A stretch of DNA of 37,798 nt from an uncultured bacterium (GTDB taxonomy: Bacteria; Cyanobacteriota; Vampirovibrionia; Gastranaerophilales; Gastranaerophilaceae), in the NCBI GenBank assembly GCA_949291445.1, contig CASEVT010000024.1:1-37798 (forward strand), in the 5' to 3' direction. Below, one piece after another: positions 1 through 8,185 of the stretch. The notes below the pieces were generated by a model. The model ran no database searches. It saw nothing but the letters and a program-made list of their open reading frames with translations, and had not been told where the DNA came from. The position numbers and the translations under genes were made by a program. The number at the start of each line of letters is the position of its first letter. Position 1 is the stretch's first letter.

Positions 1-50
1 AAACAACTAAAACAAAACAACAAAATACACAGCGTAATTGACAAACCATC

Positions 51-69
51 AAAAGAACTCTGTTCTTTT
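51..69. terminator. Weak symmetric hairpin, possible bidirectional terminator
   Basis: Perfect 8-bp inverted repeat AAAAGAAC / GTTCTTTT around a 3-nt TCT loop. Because the arms end in A4/T4 it would read as a short hairpin with a T tract on either strand, about 50 nt beyond the stop of the minus-strand patatin gene. Only three G:C-type pairs at most, so a weak terminator at best. The rest of 1-117 shows no gene. Confidence 0.25.
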
Positions 70-117
70 ATGATGAAGCAATGCCAAGGAAGATACTAAA
101 CCTCCAAGACAATAATA

Positions 118-1350
118 TTATGGAACCAACTTGATTTTTGTATTATTCTCAAATTCCTTGATATAATCGTCAAGTTCAATACATTTATTAAGAACGTCAA
201 CATTCAACTTATTCAAATAAAAGTCAACCTGTCTTGAATCCTTAAGCTCAAAGCGGTTAAAGAAGAATGATTTTTGAAGATTGGCAAAAAAGTAATTTTT
301 AAACTTCACAATGTCATCATAAATCTGAGAATCAATGAACCTTTTACTTTCACAAAGATGAACAAACAGTTCACAAAGCTGATTTTTTGCATCAGAAATT
401 TTTCTGTCAGAAAGTAAATTTTTTATTTTAATAAGGTTATCCAAAATAATTTGATAATGAGGCAGCAGAGTTTTTTTCTTCTCGACAAGAGTCCGAGTAA
501 AATATTTCATGGTTGTATTGTAGCCAACTTCAATCAACTTTTGCCTTTTATCAGGAGGAAGGGTAAACTCCACAGGCAAAACCTTGTCCGTATCTATAGC
601 AATATAATCGAATTTATCCTTAGGAGAGTAAACAGATTTTATATAATCAGTAGCGAAGTTAGAAAGAGTACAAAAAACAGCATTTAAAAACTCAATGGAA
701 TTATTAACTTTGGACCAATTTTTACCGCCCTCAAGTCGGAACTCCAAAATCCTATACTCATCAGGACACAAATTATTACTAATCCGCCACATAGGCCAGC
801 TTTTCATCATATCCCCGTCGATGAGGAGATTTTCACCATAATCGAACGGTTCCAACAACCCAGGAAGAGCAGTAGAAACTTTCACCGCCTTAGCCACTTC
901 AAAATCCGGAGTAGTATATCTGGAAAACAAATAAGGTGTACAACCGTTAATATTACTTGTTATAACAGTCAAATCCGCATCAATGTCCTTGAACGTCACA
1001 GGGTTATTTTTACCCTTAACATAGTCTGAACCGTAATATTTTTTTTCGATACCGCTTCTTATCCACTCGAGAAAAAATTCACCCTTACTAATAGCAAAGT
1101 TTTTAGCCAAATTTATTTGAATATCTTTAAACAAGTCAAAATTAACCTCAGCAAAGACATCCCGCAGTTCAGCAGCATTATAGCCAAGAGAAGCAAAAGC
1201 GGCAAAAACGGCGCCTACAGAAGAACCGGCAAATCCTTTAATATCTATTCCAAGCTCCATTAAAGCATCAAATGCACCTAAATAAGAAAACCCTCTAATT
1301 GCACCGCCACCAAATATACAAATGTATTTTTTTGAAATATTCGATTCCAT
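118..1350 (-). CDS. Patatin-like phospholipase
   Basis: A 410-aa protein of the patatin-like lipase family, which cleaves acyl esters with a Ser-Asp dyad. Visible motifs: the glycine-rich oxyanion loop GGGAIRG at residues 14-20, the nucleophile elbow GSSVG with Ser44, and the DGD motif with Asp178 (context LLIDGDMM). The N-terminal ~200 residues hold the whole catalytic domain; the C-terminal half is Lys/Phe-rich and unrecognised. No signal peptide is seen, so a cytoplasmic or translocated enzyme is possible; substrate unknown. The ATG at 1350 has no Shine-Dalgarno site but has an extended -10 (TGT then TTTAAT) ending 7 nt upstream, so the mRNA may have almost no leader. Family call is strong, biological role is not. 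Confidence 0.85.
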   Translation of the reverse strand: MESNISKKYICIFGGGAIRGFSYLGAFDALMELGIDIKGFAGSSVGAVFAAFASLGYNAAELRDVFAEVNFDLFKDIQINLAKNFAISKGEFFLEWIRSGIEKKYYGSDYVKGKNNPVTFKDIDADLTVITSNINGCTPYLFSRYTTPDFEVAKAVKVSTALPGLLEPFDYGENLLIDGDMMKSWPMWRISNNLCPDEYRILEFRLEGGKNWSKVNNSIEFLNAVFCTLSNFATDYIKSVYSPKDKFDYIAIDTDKVLPVEFTLPPDKRQKLIEVGYNTTMKYFTRTLVEKKKTLLPHYQIILDNLIKIKNLLSDRKISDAKNQLCELFVHLCESKRFIDSQIYDDIVKFKNYFFANLQKSFFFNRFELKDSRQVDFYLNKLNVDVLNKCIELDDYIKEFENNTKIKLVP

Positions 1351-1357
1351 AATTATT

Positions 1358-1366
1358 ATTAAAACA
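1358..1366 (-). promoter_or_regulatory. Extended -10 of patatin gene
   Basis: On the minus strand TGT followed by TTTAAT (5 of 6 to TATAAT), 7 nt before the ATG. No good -35. It predicts a transcript starting at or next to the start codon. The remainder of 1351-1514 holds this and the promoter of the next gene. Confidence 0.35.
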
Positions 1367-1488
1367 TAATCTAAACCAATAAAATAGAATTTACAGAAAA
1401 AATAGGTAAAATAGACTAGTAAAGTAACAGCAAAATTTTAAATCTGGTCCACTTAAGTAGAAAGAATTACCCCCAAATAAAAAAAATC

Positions 1489-1497
1489 TGATAAAAT
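1489..1497 (+). promoter_or_regulatory. Extended -10 for the 1515 gene
   Basis: TGA followed by TAAAAT (1492-1497). Start of transcription would fall near 1504, leaving a ~10-nt leader that is mostly the AAAGGAG ribosome-binding site at 1503-1509. Confidence 0.4.
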
Positions 1498-1514
1498 TAT
1501 GTAAAGGAGAAAAA

Positions 1515-2015
1515 ATGTTAATAGATTGCAACCATATTGCACTAAATAACGCAAATGACATACTGCCATACGGCACGTATAAATCCGGAATAATGGATGG
1601 AGAAAAGGCAATAAATATCTACGCATATCCATCATCAGATTATCCAATAGTCAATATTCCATACGAATTGAGAGATATTGAATACAACACGCTTCCACCA
1701 GGACATTACATGGTAGTTCTGGCGCCGTCACGAAAAATTATGTATTTGGTAGAATCGAACAAGATCAAAGCCTCCATACCTGTAGCAGATCTTGTTGAAA
1801 AAATGGTTAATAATCAAGAAGAGCTTGAAAAACTCGAAAAGAAACAAAAACTTGAAAAAAAATATAAAAACAACCCGAGAAAACGTCCCAAAGATACAAG
1901 CGAATTTGAAAAACAAGCAGATATGGAAGCCTCAATTGAAGACAACAACGAAGACTACTACACCCTGAAATACAGGAACGGCAACATTCAGGCAACAGGT
2001 TATATATTAAAATAA
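1515..2015 (+). CDS. Hypothetical protein, charged coiled C-terminal half
   Basis: 166 aa, not recognised. The ATG is set by a clear AAAGGAG site with a 5-6 nt gap. The first ~90 residues look like a small beta-rich domain (many Ile/Tyr/Val, short turns such as YGTYKSG and PPGHYMVV). Residues ~95-140 are Lys/Glu-rich with strong coiled-coil character and a basic KNNPRKRPKD stretch. The tail ends in a Tyr-containing segment (DYYTLKYRNGN). No signal peptide or membrane segment. It lies alone on the plus strand, convergent with the transporter gene 37 bp downstream. Its base composition matches its neighbours. Confidence 0.6.
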   Translation: MLIDCNHIALNNANDILPYGTYKSGIMDGEKAINIYAYPSSDYPIVNIPYELRDIEYNTLPPGHYMVVLAPSRKIMYLVESNKIKASIPVADLVEKMVNNQEELEKLEKKQKLEKKYKNNPRKRPKDTSEFEKQADMEASIEDNNEDYYTLKYRNGNIQATGYILK

Positions 2016-2052
2016 ATTATCCTAAAACCCGCATGACCGATTTCAGATTCTG

Positions 2053-3429
2053 CTAATTTTTTTCATTAATGAAATTAGTAATAATGGCAGCAATAGCCAG
2101 CACAACTGCGCCGACAAGGAAAGTGTACTCCCAATGGTAATTCAACCCCAACTCGTTAGTAAATCCGCATTTAGAGATAAACCAAGCAAGAAGAGTACAA
2201 ACTAAAACCTGAGGTCCGGCAATAAATATATTAAATATTCCCATAACAGCACCCTCAGAGCCCTTTTTAATATACTCAGACAACATAGCAAACGGCAAAG
2301 AAAGAATACTGGCCCAGCCAATACCGGCTAAAGCCATAAGGAGCATTATCAACTTTGAATTAACAGTAAATGCCATCAAAAGATAAGCAAGAGCCATCGA
2401 TGCAATAGCAATAAGATGAACCTTCTTATTACCAAATTTTGTAGAAAGTATACCGATTGGTATGGAAACAACAAAACATACAAGGTTAAAAATAGCAAAA
2501 CAAACAGAAGCGAAGTTAGTAGCAATAGCGGTAGTCGCTGCGTACTGTTCGATCACCGCATCACTAACCTCTGTCAAATCCGGAATATTAAAAACAGTGT
2601 GAATTGAAAATTGGGTAAAGAAAATAAAAAGACTCATAACCCCAATCCAAGTAAAAAATTGAACAAAACATATTTTAATTACTTCAGGCGAAGATTGAAA
2701 AAAAGCTTTAAAATCTTTAATGAAGGAGTTTTTGTCAAAAACAGCGGTTTTCAAATCAGAAGCAGGTTCTTTTCTTTCTTGAAAAGTCAAACAAGTCCAA
2801 ATCATAGCCAGAGAAAAAGCCAAAGCCGCCATAACGAATTGAGCTTCAACAGACATTTGATAATTGAAAGCCCATCTAAGCAAAGGAGCAGTACCCGCAG
2901 CAATAACCGAACCCAATCCTATCGCAAAACTCAGATAAGAATTGGCAATAGCATGTTGTTCAGGAACGATATTATCGGGAATAAGTGCCCTATAAGGACC
3001 TTGAGCGGCATTGATACAAGCATCAATTATCCAGATCATAACAGCCGCAAACAACAAATCCGCAAGTTCAAAAAACGGGAGATGAAATTTAGCAACAAAA
3101 TTCTCAACAATTAACGCAGAATTAGGAAATGCCCACAACGCCAAACTTGCTAATAATGCCCCCGCAAGAAGATAGGGTCTGCGTCTGCCAAATGGAGTAT
3201 GGGTACAATCACTTATCGCCCCGATAATAGGTTGAACAACCATGCCCGTAACCGGTCCGGCAAGCCAAATTAACCCAAAGATAAACGGAGAAGCCCCAAG
3301 CTCCTCAGTAACCGGTCCGGACAAAATAATTCTCATCTGCCAAGCAAATTGTAATCCAAAAAACCCCAAACAAAAGTTCAAAAGTTGTACTGTGCTCAAT
3401 CTGCGAAGCTCATTAGCTTCCTGCGTCAT
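2053..3429 (-). CDS. MFS sugar transporter, SLC45/GPH (sucrose/maltose) type
   Basis: 458-aa integral inner-membrane protein with about 12 hydrophobic segments, of the major facilitator superfamily. The N-terminal half has the hallmarks of the SLC45/plant-sucrose-carrier-like group: GLQFAWQMRIILSGPV in TM1, a D-x(3)-H-T-P-FGRRRP loop between TM2 and TM3, and an acidic residue-rich TM4 (WIIDACINAAQGPYR). Members of this group carry disaccharides such as sucrose or maltose with protons; exact substrate is inferred only. It is divergent from a GH13-like enzyme, which fits uptake plus intracellular breakdown of an alpha-glucoside. Start: ATG with GAGGGG (minus) at 3434-3439. Stop is TAG. Confidence 0.85.
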   Translation of the reverse strand: MTQEANELRRLSTVQLLNFCLGFFGLQFAWQMRIILSGPVTEELGASPFIFGLIWLAGPVTGMVVQPIIGAISDCTHTPFGRRRPYLLAGALLASLALWAFPNSALIVENFVAKFHLPFFELADLLFAAVMIWIIDACINAAQGPYRALIPDNIVPEQHAIANSYLSFAIGLGSVIAAGTAPLLRWAFNYQMSVEAQFVMAALAFSLAMIWTCLTFQERKEPASDLKTAVFDKNSFIKDFKAFFQSSPEVIKICFVQFFTWIGVMSLFIFFTQFSIHTVFNIPDLTEVSDAVIEQYAATTAIATNFASVCFAIFNLVCFVVSIPIGILSTKFGNKKVHLIAIASMALAYLLMAFTVNSKLIMLLMALAGIGWASILSLPFAMLSEYIKKGSEGAVMGIFNIFIAGPQVLVCTLLAWFISKCGFTNELGLNYHWEYTFLVGAVVLAIAAIITNFINEKN

Positions 3430-3467
3430 AATTCCCCTCTATACTACATAAAGTACCTTTCATTTAG

Positions 3468-3496
3468 ATTATAAATTAAACACTCAAAAGATACAA
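3468..3496 (-). promoter_or_regulatory. Sigma70-like promoter of the sugar transporter
   Basis: Minus strand: -35 TTGTAT (3491-3496), 17-bp spacer, perfect -10 TATAAT (3468-3473). Predicted start near 3461 gives a ~32-nt leader containing the GAGGGG site. Confidence 0.6.
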
Positions 3497-3519
3497 ACAA
3501 ATTATTCAATCCCTTGCCA

Positions 3520-3533
3520 GCTAAACGATTAGC
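3520..3533. promoter_or_regulatory. LacI-type operator candidate
   Basis: GCTAAACGATTAGC: two 5-base arms (GCTAA/TTAGC) around a central AACGAT that matches the AAnCGnTT core typical of LacI/CcpA-family operators. It sits 24 bp upstream of the transporter -35 and in the same intergenic region as the GH13-like gene promoter. The rest of the ~310-bp region 3430-3742 holds the two promoters; 3540-3670 shows nothing I can name. Confidence 0.35.
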
Positions 3534-3675
3534 AATAAACGCGAGAAAAAGCACCCCGCCTTGAAAAAGACATACAGAGACAGAAGGACTACGCACTCAT
3601 CCAAAAATTTGTTCAGAAAAGGTTGTTTGGTATCAGAAATTTTTCACCCACAATTTGATTAGAGCAATCGAATGT

Positions 3676-3704
3676 TTGTAAGTTTTAAAATTAGATGATA
3701 AAAT
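3676..3704 (+). promoter_or_regulatory. Sigma70-like promoter of the GH13-like gene
   Basis: -35 TTGTAA (3676-3681), 17-bp spacer, extended -10 TGA-TAAAAT (3699-3704). Predicted start near 3711, leader ~32 nt. Confidence 0.55.
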
Positions 3705-3742
3705 TGTTTCGTTAGAATTAAGCTAATTACGTGAGGTTATAC

Positions 3743-6052
3743 ATGTTTTCTTTTCTCTCAAAAATTTTGTTACTCTTCAAAAAACCCGAACTAAAATCAA
3801 AAGAGGTTAACAGATTATATAAGAAACTGAAGGAGTTATACAACTACGATGAGATATCAGAAGACAGAAAAGAATACCTACGTGAGAAAATAGAACAAAA
3901 CGGCTACCTGCCATACGCGTATATTCAAGCGTTAGAAGAGCTAACACCGGCAGAAATTTTGTTCGGACTGGAGATAAAATGGTCTCAAAACGGAATTTAT
4001 AACGATGGCAATTTTACATTTGAAAATGAACAAATAAGTCCTGTGAAAAGAGCCGGATACGAAACTCCGGAATGGATCCAAAAAGAACAGCACGATATAA
4101 AACTTATTAATCTTGCAGGATTAGGAAATGGAAATGTTACGCACGAGCCGGGGAAATTCATCGATTGGTTAAGGCAACTACTAATCCTCCCAACCGGTAT
4201 GCCGTCAAAAGGAGTGCTAAACACAACGATCTATCTGATACCGTTTCACCCGAGAGAGTTTGGATGTGCATACCTGCCTACAAGTATTTCGGTAAGCAAA
4301 AATCTAGAAGATTCAAGCTTAAAACAGAACTTAAATATGGATGTAAAAAAACAAGTGCAACTGTTTGTAAACCTAGCCCAACTGGCAGGACATCCGGTCA
4401 TCTATGACGTATTACCCCAAACAGGACGATTTTCAAAAATGGTACTGGCAGATCCTTCAATTGCAAGATGGTACGACATCAAAGCACTAATTTCACAGAT
4501 TGAAGAAAACGTTGACAAAATTTCTGAAGAACTCAAAGCAAACAAGGACTTTTCTGAAGATGATATAGATATAGTCGCAGATCTGTACAAATCAACATTA
4601 AAAAAAGGATCGTGCGATCTTAGTGAACACTACCAGAATATATATAACATCTTTAACGAGAAACTTTTGCCGCTGAAAAAAGACTTCTCAAATAAAATGC
4701 TGACAAAAGAAGAACAAGTTAAATTGCATAAAAGAGCAAAAGAGATAATAGAAAAAGCACACGCAAAAAGATTCAAACGAACTCAAGGTGAAAATTGCAT
4801 AACAAAACAAGGAAAATCAGTCCAAGCATTAATATCAGAAGGATTGTGGCCGGCACCAGGCGGAGCATGGTGCTCGGCAGGGGTTCCCATTTTCGACAAA
4901 ATGTCAGAAACGGGAGACTACCCCATGTTTTTACACTTTGATCACAACGGCGAAGATGTCACGGATTTTGCAAATTTAGATTGCCAAACCCCATTTTACT
5001 TCGTCTTTCTTGAAAATGGAAAATTTAATTATCCGGTAATCGAAAAATATATCAATTATCTAAAATACCTACAAAAAGATTACAACTTTGACGGCTTCAG
5101 AGTAGACCACATAGATCACGTAGCAGACGCAGTTTCGGAAAAAGACGGAATCCCAATCAGTTACAGAGCACCAAGATTTGTACTGGGTAAAGCAAATAAA
5201 GCACTGCGTGCCAAAGTTCCGCATTTTGCGGCGCTTGCAGAATATATGCTCTGGGACAGATTATACAAAGAATACCATCAAGAGATGGCATTTGACATAC
5301 TTTGGGGCAACGATATAATTGCACAATCATCAAAAAATCCTCAAGAAATTGTAAACAATAACCACGAATTACAAGAATATAACGTAAAAAGCAATCTCCC
5401 CGAAAAACTATCAACCCTAAAAACATATAACAACCAAGACGGAGAATTCAGATCAATAGATCAATATCCGGGACAATTGGGCGAATCAGGTGCAATATTT
5501 AAATGGTTTAAATATAAATTCCTCCCCGGAGGTAAAAACGCAAATCGCCCTGTTTTATACATAGACGGTGACGAATCATTTACAAAAACAGGAATAGAAT
5601 GCGTAATCGGCAACGAAATATCGATGTTTCGTGAACGTAATTATGATTTTTACAAAGAATTTAACGCAATAGACCGGTTTGCCCTAAAAAATGAACTGAC
5701 AAGAGAAGGAGAAGCCGAAATTATAAGACAAGACTCAGACGGATTTGTCTGCTGGATGGTTTCAAAGGATCCGCTGAAAGAATCCCTTCTTGTGGTGGCA
5801 AATTACCTTTCACCAACAGAAAAAATCACCGAAGAAACGGAAGACGGATTCTGTAGAAGCTACATAAAAAACGGCAATCCAGTTTATGATAAATCGATTG
5901 AACTTCCATGCGATTATCAGATTGTAGCGGAATACAAATATAACAATGATAAAGGAGAATTTGAAGAAATCAAATTCAAAACTCCGGAACAAAATCTGCA
6001 CTTTGGAGAATTGAACGCAGCAGAATACAAAATATATAAAATCCTGAAGTAG
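3743..6052 (+). CDS. GH13-like alpha-amylase-family enzyme (divergent)
   Basis: 769 aa. An open frame begins 12 nt earlier at a GTG, but that GTG is part of the GTGAGG ribosome-binding site; ATG 3743 with GAGG 6 nt away is the better start. Alpha-amylase clan features: region II GFRVDHIDH with candidate nucleophile Asp455, region III ALAEYML with candidate acid/base Glu500, and a possible region IV YNNQD (Asp566) where the usual NHD has Gln for His. Region I is only weakly like the family (YDVLPQTG rather than DxxxNH). Residues ~270-350 are a Lys/Glu-rich helical insert, and the C-terminal ~100 residues look like a beta domain. No signal peptide, so probably cytoplasmic. Divergent from a disaccharide-type transporter. 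Substrate unknown; a transglucosidase, phosphorylase or hydrolase are all possible. Confidence 0.65.
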   Translation: MFSFLSKILLLFKKPELKSKEVNRLYKKLKELYNYDEISEDRKEYLREKIEQNGYLPYAYIQALEELTPAEILFGLEIKWSQNGIYNDGNFTFENEQISPVKRAGYETPEWIQKEQHDIKLINLAGLGNGNVTHEPGKFIDWLRQLLILPTGMPSKGVLNTTIYLIPFHPREFGCAYLPTSISVSKNLEDSSLKQNLNMDVKKQVQLFVNLAQLAGHPVIYDVLPQTGRFSKMVLADPSIARWYDIKALISQIEENVDKISEELKANKDFSEDDIDIVADLYKSTLKKGSCDLSEHYQNIYNIFNEKLLPLKKDFSNKMLTKEEQVKLHKRAKEIIEKAHAKRFKRTQGENCITKQGKSVQALISEGLWPAPGGAWCSAGVPIFDKMSETGDYPMFLHFDHNGEDVTDFANLDCQTPFYFVFLENGKFNYPVIEKYINYLKYLQKDYNFDGFRVDHIDHVADAVSEKDGIPISYRAPRFVLGKANKALRAKVPHFAALAEYMLWDRLYKEYHQEMAFDILWGNDIIAQSSKNPQEIVNNNHELQEYNVKSNLPEKLSTLKTYNNQDGEFRSIDQYPGQLGESGAIFKWFKYKFLPGGKNANRPVLYIDGDESFTKTGIECVIGNEISMFRERNYDFYKEFNAIDRFALKNELTREGEAEIIRQDSDGFVCWMVSKDPLKESLLVVANYLSPTEKITEETEDGFCRSYIKNGNPVYDKSIELPCDYQIVAEYKYNNDKGEFEEIKFKTPEQNLHFGELNAAEYKIYKILK

Positions 6053-6101
6053 ACAACGAGTAAAAAACGAATACTTGTCGTAGAAAATGGTAAAAAACGG
6101 A

Positions 6102-6827
6102 TTAGATCTCGGCAGAACCGTCATTTTTGATTTTATCGAGTGCTTTTTTTGCACCGGATTTTTCACGAGCAAGCTTAATAACAAAATCAATCGCCTCAGC
6201 ATCTCTGGCAATTGCCTCTTTCAGTGCAATAATCTCTCCCACGGACATTTCAGAAAAGTCTTCTTCTTTCAAGTCTTTGAAAGCATTTTTGAAATTTTCC
6301 TGAGTTTCAGGGTCATACCCGGGCAATTCGACTTTATAACCGTACCATTTATGAAACTGATGAATCATATAATAAATATTGACCGGCAGATCTCTTAAAA
6401 CAAACATTTCATCAGTATCCAGCGAACAAGAAAAAGCCTTATCAGAAAGCAAACCGAGAATGAAATTGAGATAAAGAGCCTTTAGCCCCTTCAAAGGAGT
6501 AATAAAGCCTTCCTCCTCACCAATAGCCCCCAAAATCTTATCCGCAAACGGAATTTTATAAACTCCGGTACCATGCTGAGATATATAAACGAGGAGATTC
6601 TCCGGAGAATCAAGATTCTGCAATATAATATTTTTAACACAAAAATCCATTTTCTCTTTATTTTTCTCAGTTTCAGTGGTTAGCCTGAGAGTAGATGCAG
6701 AACTTATATGCGTCTTGGTAGTAGAATTAACATAAGTTTTGGGAGTCAAATTTTCTTGAAGGCGGTTAAGCTTCTTTTGCCGCTTTTCAAAGAAATATTT
6801 AAAAATACGTTTTAACAATCTGGACAT
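6102..6827 (-). CDS. Hypothetical protein, 241 aa
   Basis: Not recognised. The N-terminus is very basic (MSRLLKRIFKYFFEKRQKK) and is followed by a Thr/Ser-rich linker to about residue 55. Residues ~60-180 look folded, with mixed helix and strand (HGTGVYKIPFADKILGAIG; DLPVNIYYMIHQFHKWYGY). The C-terminal ~60 residues are helical and charged (SVGEIIALKEAIARDAEAIDF). No signal peptide or clear membrane span, though the basic N-terminus could bind membrane or nucleic acid. A strong promoter places the transcript start about 3 nt before ATG 6827, and the AGAGG is only 1 nt from the ATG, so normal Shine-Dalgarno initiation looks unlikely. An in-frame TTG at codon 4 is a less likely alternative start. 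Convergent with the GH13-like gene. Confidence 0.6.
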   Translation of the reverse strand: MSRLLKRIFKYFFEKRQKKLNRLQENLTPKTYVNSTTKTHISSASTLRLTTETEKNKEKMDFCVKNIILQNLDSPENLLVYISQHGTGVYKIPFADKILGAIGEEEGFITPLKGLKALYLNFILGLLSDKAFSCSLDTDEMFVLRDLPVNIYYMIHQFHKWYGYKVELPGYDPETQENFKNAFKDLKEEDFSEMSVGEIIALKEAIARDAEAIDFVIKLAREKSGAKKALDKIKNDGSAEI

Positions 6828-6836
6828 ACCTCTAAT

Positions 6837-6865
6837 ATTCTACTCATCAAGGCTACAGAAGTCAA
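6837..6865 (-). promoter_or_regulatory. Sigma70-like promoter, near-leaderless
   Basis: Minus strand: -35 TTGACT (5 of 6), 17-bp spacer, -10 TAGAAT (5 of 6) ending 9 nt before ATG 6827. Among the best consensus matches in the window. Predicted leader only ~3 nt. Confidence 0.65.
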
Positions 6866-6960
6866 TTAAAACAAAATGCGGGGGATTTTTGAACAAAAAA
6901 ATATAAATCTTTTGTTACAAATATAAAGAATTTTTTAAAGTTAGGTAATATTTTTTTTTT

Positions 6961-6976
6961 ACAATTATATAATTGT
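6961..6976. promoter_or_regulatory. 16-bp perfect palindrome upstream of coaD
   Basis: ACAATTATATAATTGT, fully self-complementary, at the place where the -35 box of the coaD promoter would lie (-10 at 6992-6997). It could be an operator, but a rough count suggests about one perfect 16-bp palindrome is expected by chance in DNA this AT-rich. It follows a T12 run at 6949-6960. Confidence 0.25.
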
Positions 6977-6991
6977 ATATAGGCTAAAAGA

Positions 6992-6997
6992 TATAAT
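6992..6997 (+). promoter_or_regulatory. -10 box of coaD
   Basis: Perfect TATAAT, 29 nt before the coaD ATG; predicted leader ~24 nt with an AAAAAGGAG ribosome-binding site. No convincing -35. Confidence 0.45.
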
Positions 6998-7026
6998 GTA
7001 TATCTTAGAGAGAAAAAGGAGCAATA

Positions 7027-7497
7027 ATGAAGATTGCAATCTATCCCGGCAGCTTTGACCCGATAACAAAAGGTCATCTGGACGTGCTTAAGAAAGCAAC
7101 CTGCCTTTTTGATAAGGTAATAATAGCCGTGCTCCAAAATGATGCAAAAAAGGGATTTCTACCGACAGCAGACAGAGTCGCACTGATAAAAGAATCAGTG
7201 AAAGATATTGAAAATGTTGAAGTCGACAGCTTCGACGGTTTGACAATAGAATACGCAAAGAAAAAAGGATCGACCGTTTTGATTCGAGGCTTGAGAGCTG
7301 TTTCTGATTTTGAATATGAAATGCAGCTTTCGCAGACAAATAATGCGCTTGCACCGGAGATTACAACAGTTTTCTTAATCACAAAACCAAAATACAACTT
7401 TATTTCCTCAAGCACAGTTAAAGAAATTGCAAAAATGAAAGGCGATATTTCTAAATTTGTGCCTCCATGTGTGGTAGAATATTTCAATAAAATGTAA
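7027..7497 (+). CDS. coaD: Pantetheine-phosphate adenylyltransferase
   Basis: 156 aa, the usual length for bacterial PPAT, which transfers AMP from ATP to 4'-phosphopantetheine to give dephospho-CoA (fourth step of CoA synthesis, cytoplasmic). Family signatures are complete: YPGSFDPITKGHLD at residues 6-19, containing the T-x-G-H nucleotidyltransferase motif (Thr14, Gly16, His17); the IRGLRAVSDFEYE block; and the C-terminal ISSSTVKE motif. A strong AAAAAGGAG lies 6 nt before the ATG. It is co-directional with the DivIVA-like gene 14 bp downstream and probably co-transcribed with it to the terminator at 8146-8170. This coaD-DivIVA pairing is, as I recall, common in Cyanobacteria. Confidence 0.97.
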   Translation: MKIAIYPGSFDPITKGHLDVLKKATCLFDKVIIAVLQNDAKKGFLPTADRVALIKESVKDIENVEVDSFDGLTIEYAKKKGSTVLIRGLRAVSDFEYEMQLSQTNNALAPEITTVFLITKPKYNFISSSTVKEIAKMKGDISKFVPPCVVEYFNKM

Positions 7498-7511
7498 GAA
7501 AGGTAAAAGTT

Positions 7512-8117
7512 ATGACACAACTAAGAATTAAAGAACTTCTTGGCAGAGCCAATTTGATATTGGATAAGGGTATACATATACTTCCCGGATTTGTTATCAT
7601 AAAGAGCTCAGATATGGAAGCATTATTGGACAGGATTGACGCATCAATTCCTGAAGACATAAAAGAGGCTGAATCCATTTTAAGAAGAAGAGAAGAATTG
7701 CAAATAGAAGCACAACAGCGTGCTGAAAGAATTATAATTGATGCAAGAAACGAAGCAGAGAAAATCCTTAGCGAATCAGAATTGCTTAATCAAGTGCACA
7801 AAGAAGCTGAAAAAATTAAAGAACAAGTTCTGTCAGAATGTCAGGATCTGAGAGATAAAACGATCGATGATGCAAAGTTAATAAAAATACAGGCAGAAGA
7901 CGAAGCACTGAGAATTAAAGAAGGTGCAGAGAACTATGCGGAACAGATCCTGAACAATATAGATACTGACCTGTCACAACTGCAACAGATTGTACAAAAC
8001 GGAAAAATGTATCTTGGTAAATTGAAACAAAGCCAACAATCACCACTGGATGCAAATTATCCACAAAATGCAGTCTACAACGAAGTGCAAGATTTTGATA
8101 ACAACTACGCACAATAA
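7512..8117 (+). CDS. DivIVA-like coiled-coil protein (cyanobacterial type)
   Basis: 201 aa, almost wholly helical coiled coil. Short N-terminal domain (~residues 1-45, including KGIHILPGFVIIKSSDMEALL), then Glu/Ala/Arg-rich heptads from ~50 to 150, and a conserved-looking block GAENYAEQILNNIDTDLSQL followed by VQNGK. This pattern (LL-D-x-x-D-x-x-I-P, then EAE repeats, then GAxxYAxxxLxxID-LS, then NGK/R) matches, from memory, the coaD-adjacent cyanobacterial proteins annotated as DivIVA/Cdv3-like and linked to cell division. ATP-synthase b-like annotation is also common for such sequences but there is no N-terminal membrane span here. Ribosome-binding site AAAGG lies 6-7 nt before ATG. Last gene of its transcript; a strong terminator follows. 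Confidence 0.65.
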   Translation: MTQLRIKELLGRANLILDKGIHILPGFVIIKSSDMEALLDRIDASIPEDIKEAESILRRREELQIEAQQRAERIIIDARNEAEKILSESELLNQVHKEAEKIKEQVLSECQDLRDKTIDDAKLIKIQAEDEALRIKEGAENYAEQILNNIDTDLSQLQQIVQNGKMYLGKLKQSQQSPLDANYPQNAVYNEVQDFDNNYAQ

Positions 8118-8145
8118 AACAAATATGTCATAACTTAATTGGATT

Positions 8146-8170
8146 AAGACCGCAAAGCGGTCTTTTTTTT
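8146..8170 (+). terminator. Strong intrinsic terminator
   Basis: AAGACCGC-AAA-GCGGTCTT, a perfect 8-bp stem with a 3-nt loop, running directly into a T tract to 8170. It closes the coaD-DivIVA transcript and insulates the aro operon. One of only two convincing intrinsic terminators in the window. Confidence 0.9.
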
Positions 8171-8185
8171 GGATTAGAAATGAAG

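Noticed and set aside
451-687. 78-aa plus-strand frame opposite the patatin gene
   Set aside because: Shadow frame with no ribosome-binding site inside a conserved gene.
2611-3114. 167-aa plus-strand frame opposite the sugar transporter
   Set aside because: Basic, low-complexity translation with no ribosome-binding site, wholly inside a clear transporter gene.
3540-3670. Possible small RNA or riboswitch between the two sugar-module promoters
   Set aside because: No stable stem set or known motif could be recognised by eye.
6949-6960. T12 run
   Set aside because: No stem before it; treated as a simple AT-rich tract.
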